From contig JAKASC010000143.1 of NCBI GenBank assembly GCA_021828245.1, positions 1-6,354 of the forward strand: a stretch of DNA of 6,354 nucleotides, in the 5' to 3' direction. Positions 5,075 through 6,354 of the stretch are shown here, in pieces (positions within the stretch are counted from its first letter, which is position 1; each line of letters begins with the position of its first letter). The notes under the pieces are model-generated. The model had not been told where the DNA came from. It did no database searches and saw only the letters and a list, made by a program, of their open reading frames with translations. Position numbers and translations under genes: made by a program. The DNA comes from Acidobacteriota bacterium. GTDB taxonomy: Bacteria; Acidobacteriota; Terriglobia; UBA7540.

Positions 5075-6354
5075 TTGCGGCTCTATGACGTCATCGTGGT
5101 CGGCTCGGGGGCGAGCGGCGGTTGGGTGGCCAAAGAATTGACCGAGCGCGGCTTGGAGGTCTTGATGCTGGAGGCCGGCCCGCCGCGCATCCCCACGCGG
5201 GATTTCACCGAGCACGTCTGGCCTTATCAACTCAAATTTCGCGGTTTTGGCGATCAAAAAGCGCTTCTTACCCGTCAGCCCGTTCAACGGCTCTGCTATG
5301 CGTGCGATGAATACAGCCATCAATTCTTTGTGGACGATCACGAGAATCCCTATACCACACCTCCCGATAAGCCCTTCATGTGGATTCGCGGCCGGCAAAT
5401 TGGCGGAAAGACCTTCTGCTGGGCGCGCGAAAGTTACCGGTACACGGACTACGAGTTCAAAGCCGCGAGCCGAGACGGCTACGGTGAAGATTGGCCAATC
5501 AGCTACGGAGATCTTGAGCCTTATTACGACAAGGTGGAAGCGTTTATAGGCGTCAGCGGGTCGCGCGAAGGTTTGGAAACCATGCCTGACGGCCGTTTCT
5601 TGCCGCCGATGAATTTATCCTGTGGCAGCTTGTTGGCGAAGCAGGTGATTGAGAAACAGTTCGGTTGGCGCGTGATGCCGGACCGCGTGGCGAATCTCAC
5701 CGTCCCTCACCATGGCCGACCGGCTTGCCACTACTGTAACGAATGCCAGCGCGGATGCTTCACGGCTTCCTATTTCAACAGCCCCGCTGTCACTTTGCCG
5801 GCTGCCTGGCGCACGGGCCACCTGACCCTGCAAAGCAACGCGGTGGTCAGCCATCTGCTGATGGACTCGAGGGAAGCGCGGGCGCGGGGTGTCCACTATA
5901 TCGAACGGGAATCAAAAGCGCATCGTGATGCTTACGCGCGAGTTGTCGTTCTGGCGGCTTCGGCGCTCGAATCCACCCGTATCTTGCTCAACTCCAAAAG
6001 TTCACGTTTCCCCAACGGCGTAGGCAATTCCGAGGGTGTGCTGGGGCATTACCTGATGGATCATTTCACCATTGAAGGCGCAGGCGGAGTCATGGCCTCG
6101 CTTCAGTCCTCTCGGCGAGAGCCCACCGGCAACCCCTGTGGCTTCCTGATTCCTAAATACGCCAACACTCGAGGCTATCCCGATCGCCGGTTTCTGCGTG
6201 GCTACCGCTTTGACGGCGGCGCCGAGCAGGAGCTTTATGGCCAAGCCTTCTCGATTCCTGGCTTCGGCCGCGAGTGGCGACAGAAAGTGCGGGAACAAAT
6301 TCCCTACTATTTCTCCATCGAGGCTCAGGGCGAGTGCCTGCCGCGCGAGGACAA
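5075..6354 (+). CDS. GMC-family FAD oxidoreductase with CxxCxxCxxxC motif (3' partial)
   Basis: The frame runs uninterrupted from TTG 5075 to the window edge, 426 codons of an expected total near 560. The N terminus is the FAD-binding Rossmann fold: YDVIVVGSGASGG with GxGxxG at 10-15 and the ribose-binding E33 (LMLEAGP). RGRQIGGK at 105-112 is the second GMC flavin-contact region, and VVVLAASALESTRILLNS followed by GNSEGVLGHYLMDH is a typical later block. C218, C221, C224 and C228 form CxxCxxCxxxC, followed by a YFNSP stretch. Some GMC dehydrogenases, such as bacterial FAD glucose and fructose dehydrogenases, carry an Fe-S cluster on cysteines in a comparable region, so a metal or cluster site is possible but unproven. 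The catalytic His/Asn or His/His pair would be in the missing C terminus. There is no signal peptide at this start; export, if any, would need a partner. The substrate is probably a sugar or other alcohol, inferred from the family and the neighbouring glucose dehydrogenase. Confidence 0.9.
   Translation, partial: MRLYDVIVVGSGASGGWVAKELTERGLEVLMLEAGPPRIPTRDFTEHVWPYQLKFRGFGDQKALLTRQPVQRLCYACDEYSHQFFVDDHENPYTTPPDKPFMWIRGRQIGGKTFCWARESYRYTDYEFKAASRDGYGEDWPISYGDLEPYYDKVEAFIGVSGSREGLETMPDGRFLPPMNLSCGSLLAKQVIEKQFGWRVMPDRVANLTVPHHGRPACHYCNECQRGCFTASYFNSPAVTLPAAWRTGHLTLQSNAVVSHLLMDSREARARGVHYIERESKAHRDAYARVVVLAASALESTRILLNSKSSRFPNGVGNSEGVLGHYLMDHFTIEGAGGVMASLQSSRREPTGNPCGFLIPKYANTRGYPDRRFLRGYRFDGGAEQELYGQAFSIPGFGREWRQKVREQIPYYFSIEAQGECLPRED

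Overview
The window is a compact, moderately GC-rich bacterial chromosome segment with seven protein-coding genes, no RNA genes, no mobile elements and no CRISPR array. The clade is a guess: the cysteine-bearing GMC oxidoreductase, the zinc-ribbon PspC protein and the sugar-active fragment at the left edge resemble gene types I associate from memory with soil or freshwater Verrucomicrobiota or Acidobacteriota. Nothing here, such as rRNA or a marker gene, fixes the phylum. GTG and TTG starts appear to be used.

Layout: (1) 1-927, plus strand, the C-terminal end of a large protein cut by the window edge, probably the end of a glycoside-hydrolase-like (GH36/raffinose-synthase-like) barrel followed by a beta-sandwich. 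(2) 1023-1505, minus strand, a complete bacterioferritin with every ferroxidase ligand and the haem methionine, convergent with gene 1 across a GC-rich inverted repeat. (3) 1567-2577, minus strand, a two-TM sensor protein that ends just after its HAMP domain, 61 bases upstream of bacterioferritin. (4) 2785-3117, plus strand, a zinc-ribbon plus PspC-domain membrane protein, divergent from gene 3. (5) 2956-3654, minus strand, an EVE/PUA-like protein whose long C-terminal tail runs antisense into the pspC-like gene. (6) 3733-4845, minus strand, a medium-chain zinc glucose 1-dehydrogenase of the type best known from archaea. (7) 5075 to the window end, plus strand, a GMC-family FAD oxidoreductase starting at TTG behind a strong ribosome binding site and missing its C terminus.

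How they may work together: genes 6 and 7 diverge from a 229-base intergenic region that holds a perfect TTGACA -35 box for gene 7. Both belong to enzyme families that oxidise sugars or other alcohols, so this looks like a small sugar-oxidation locus, and gene 1 may also be sugar-related. Genes 2 to 4 are envelope-sensing and iron-storage functions; the HAMP sensor and bacterioferritin could be co-transcribed. I see no clear new defence or mobile system. The least ordinary items are the HAMP sensor without an output domain next to bacterioferritin, the ferredoxin-like CxxCxxCxxxC motif in the GMC enzyme, the glucose dehydrogenase whose cofactor-specificity site looks NAD-like, and the antisense gene overlap at 2956-3117.
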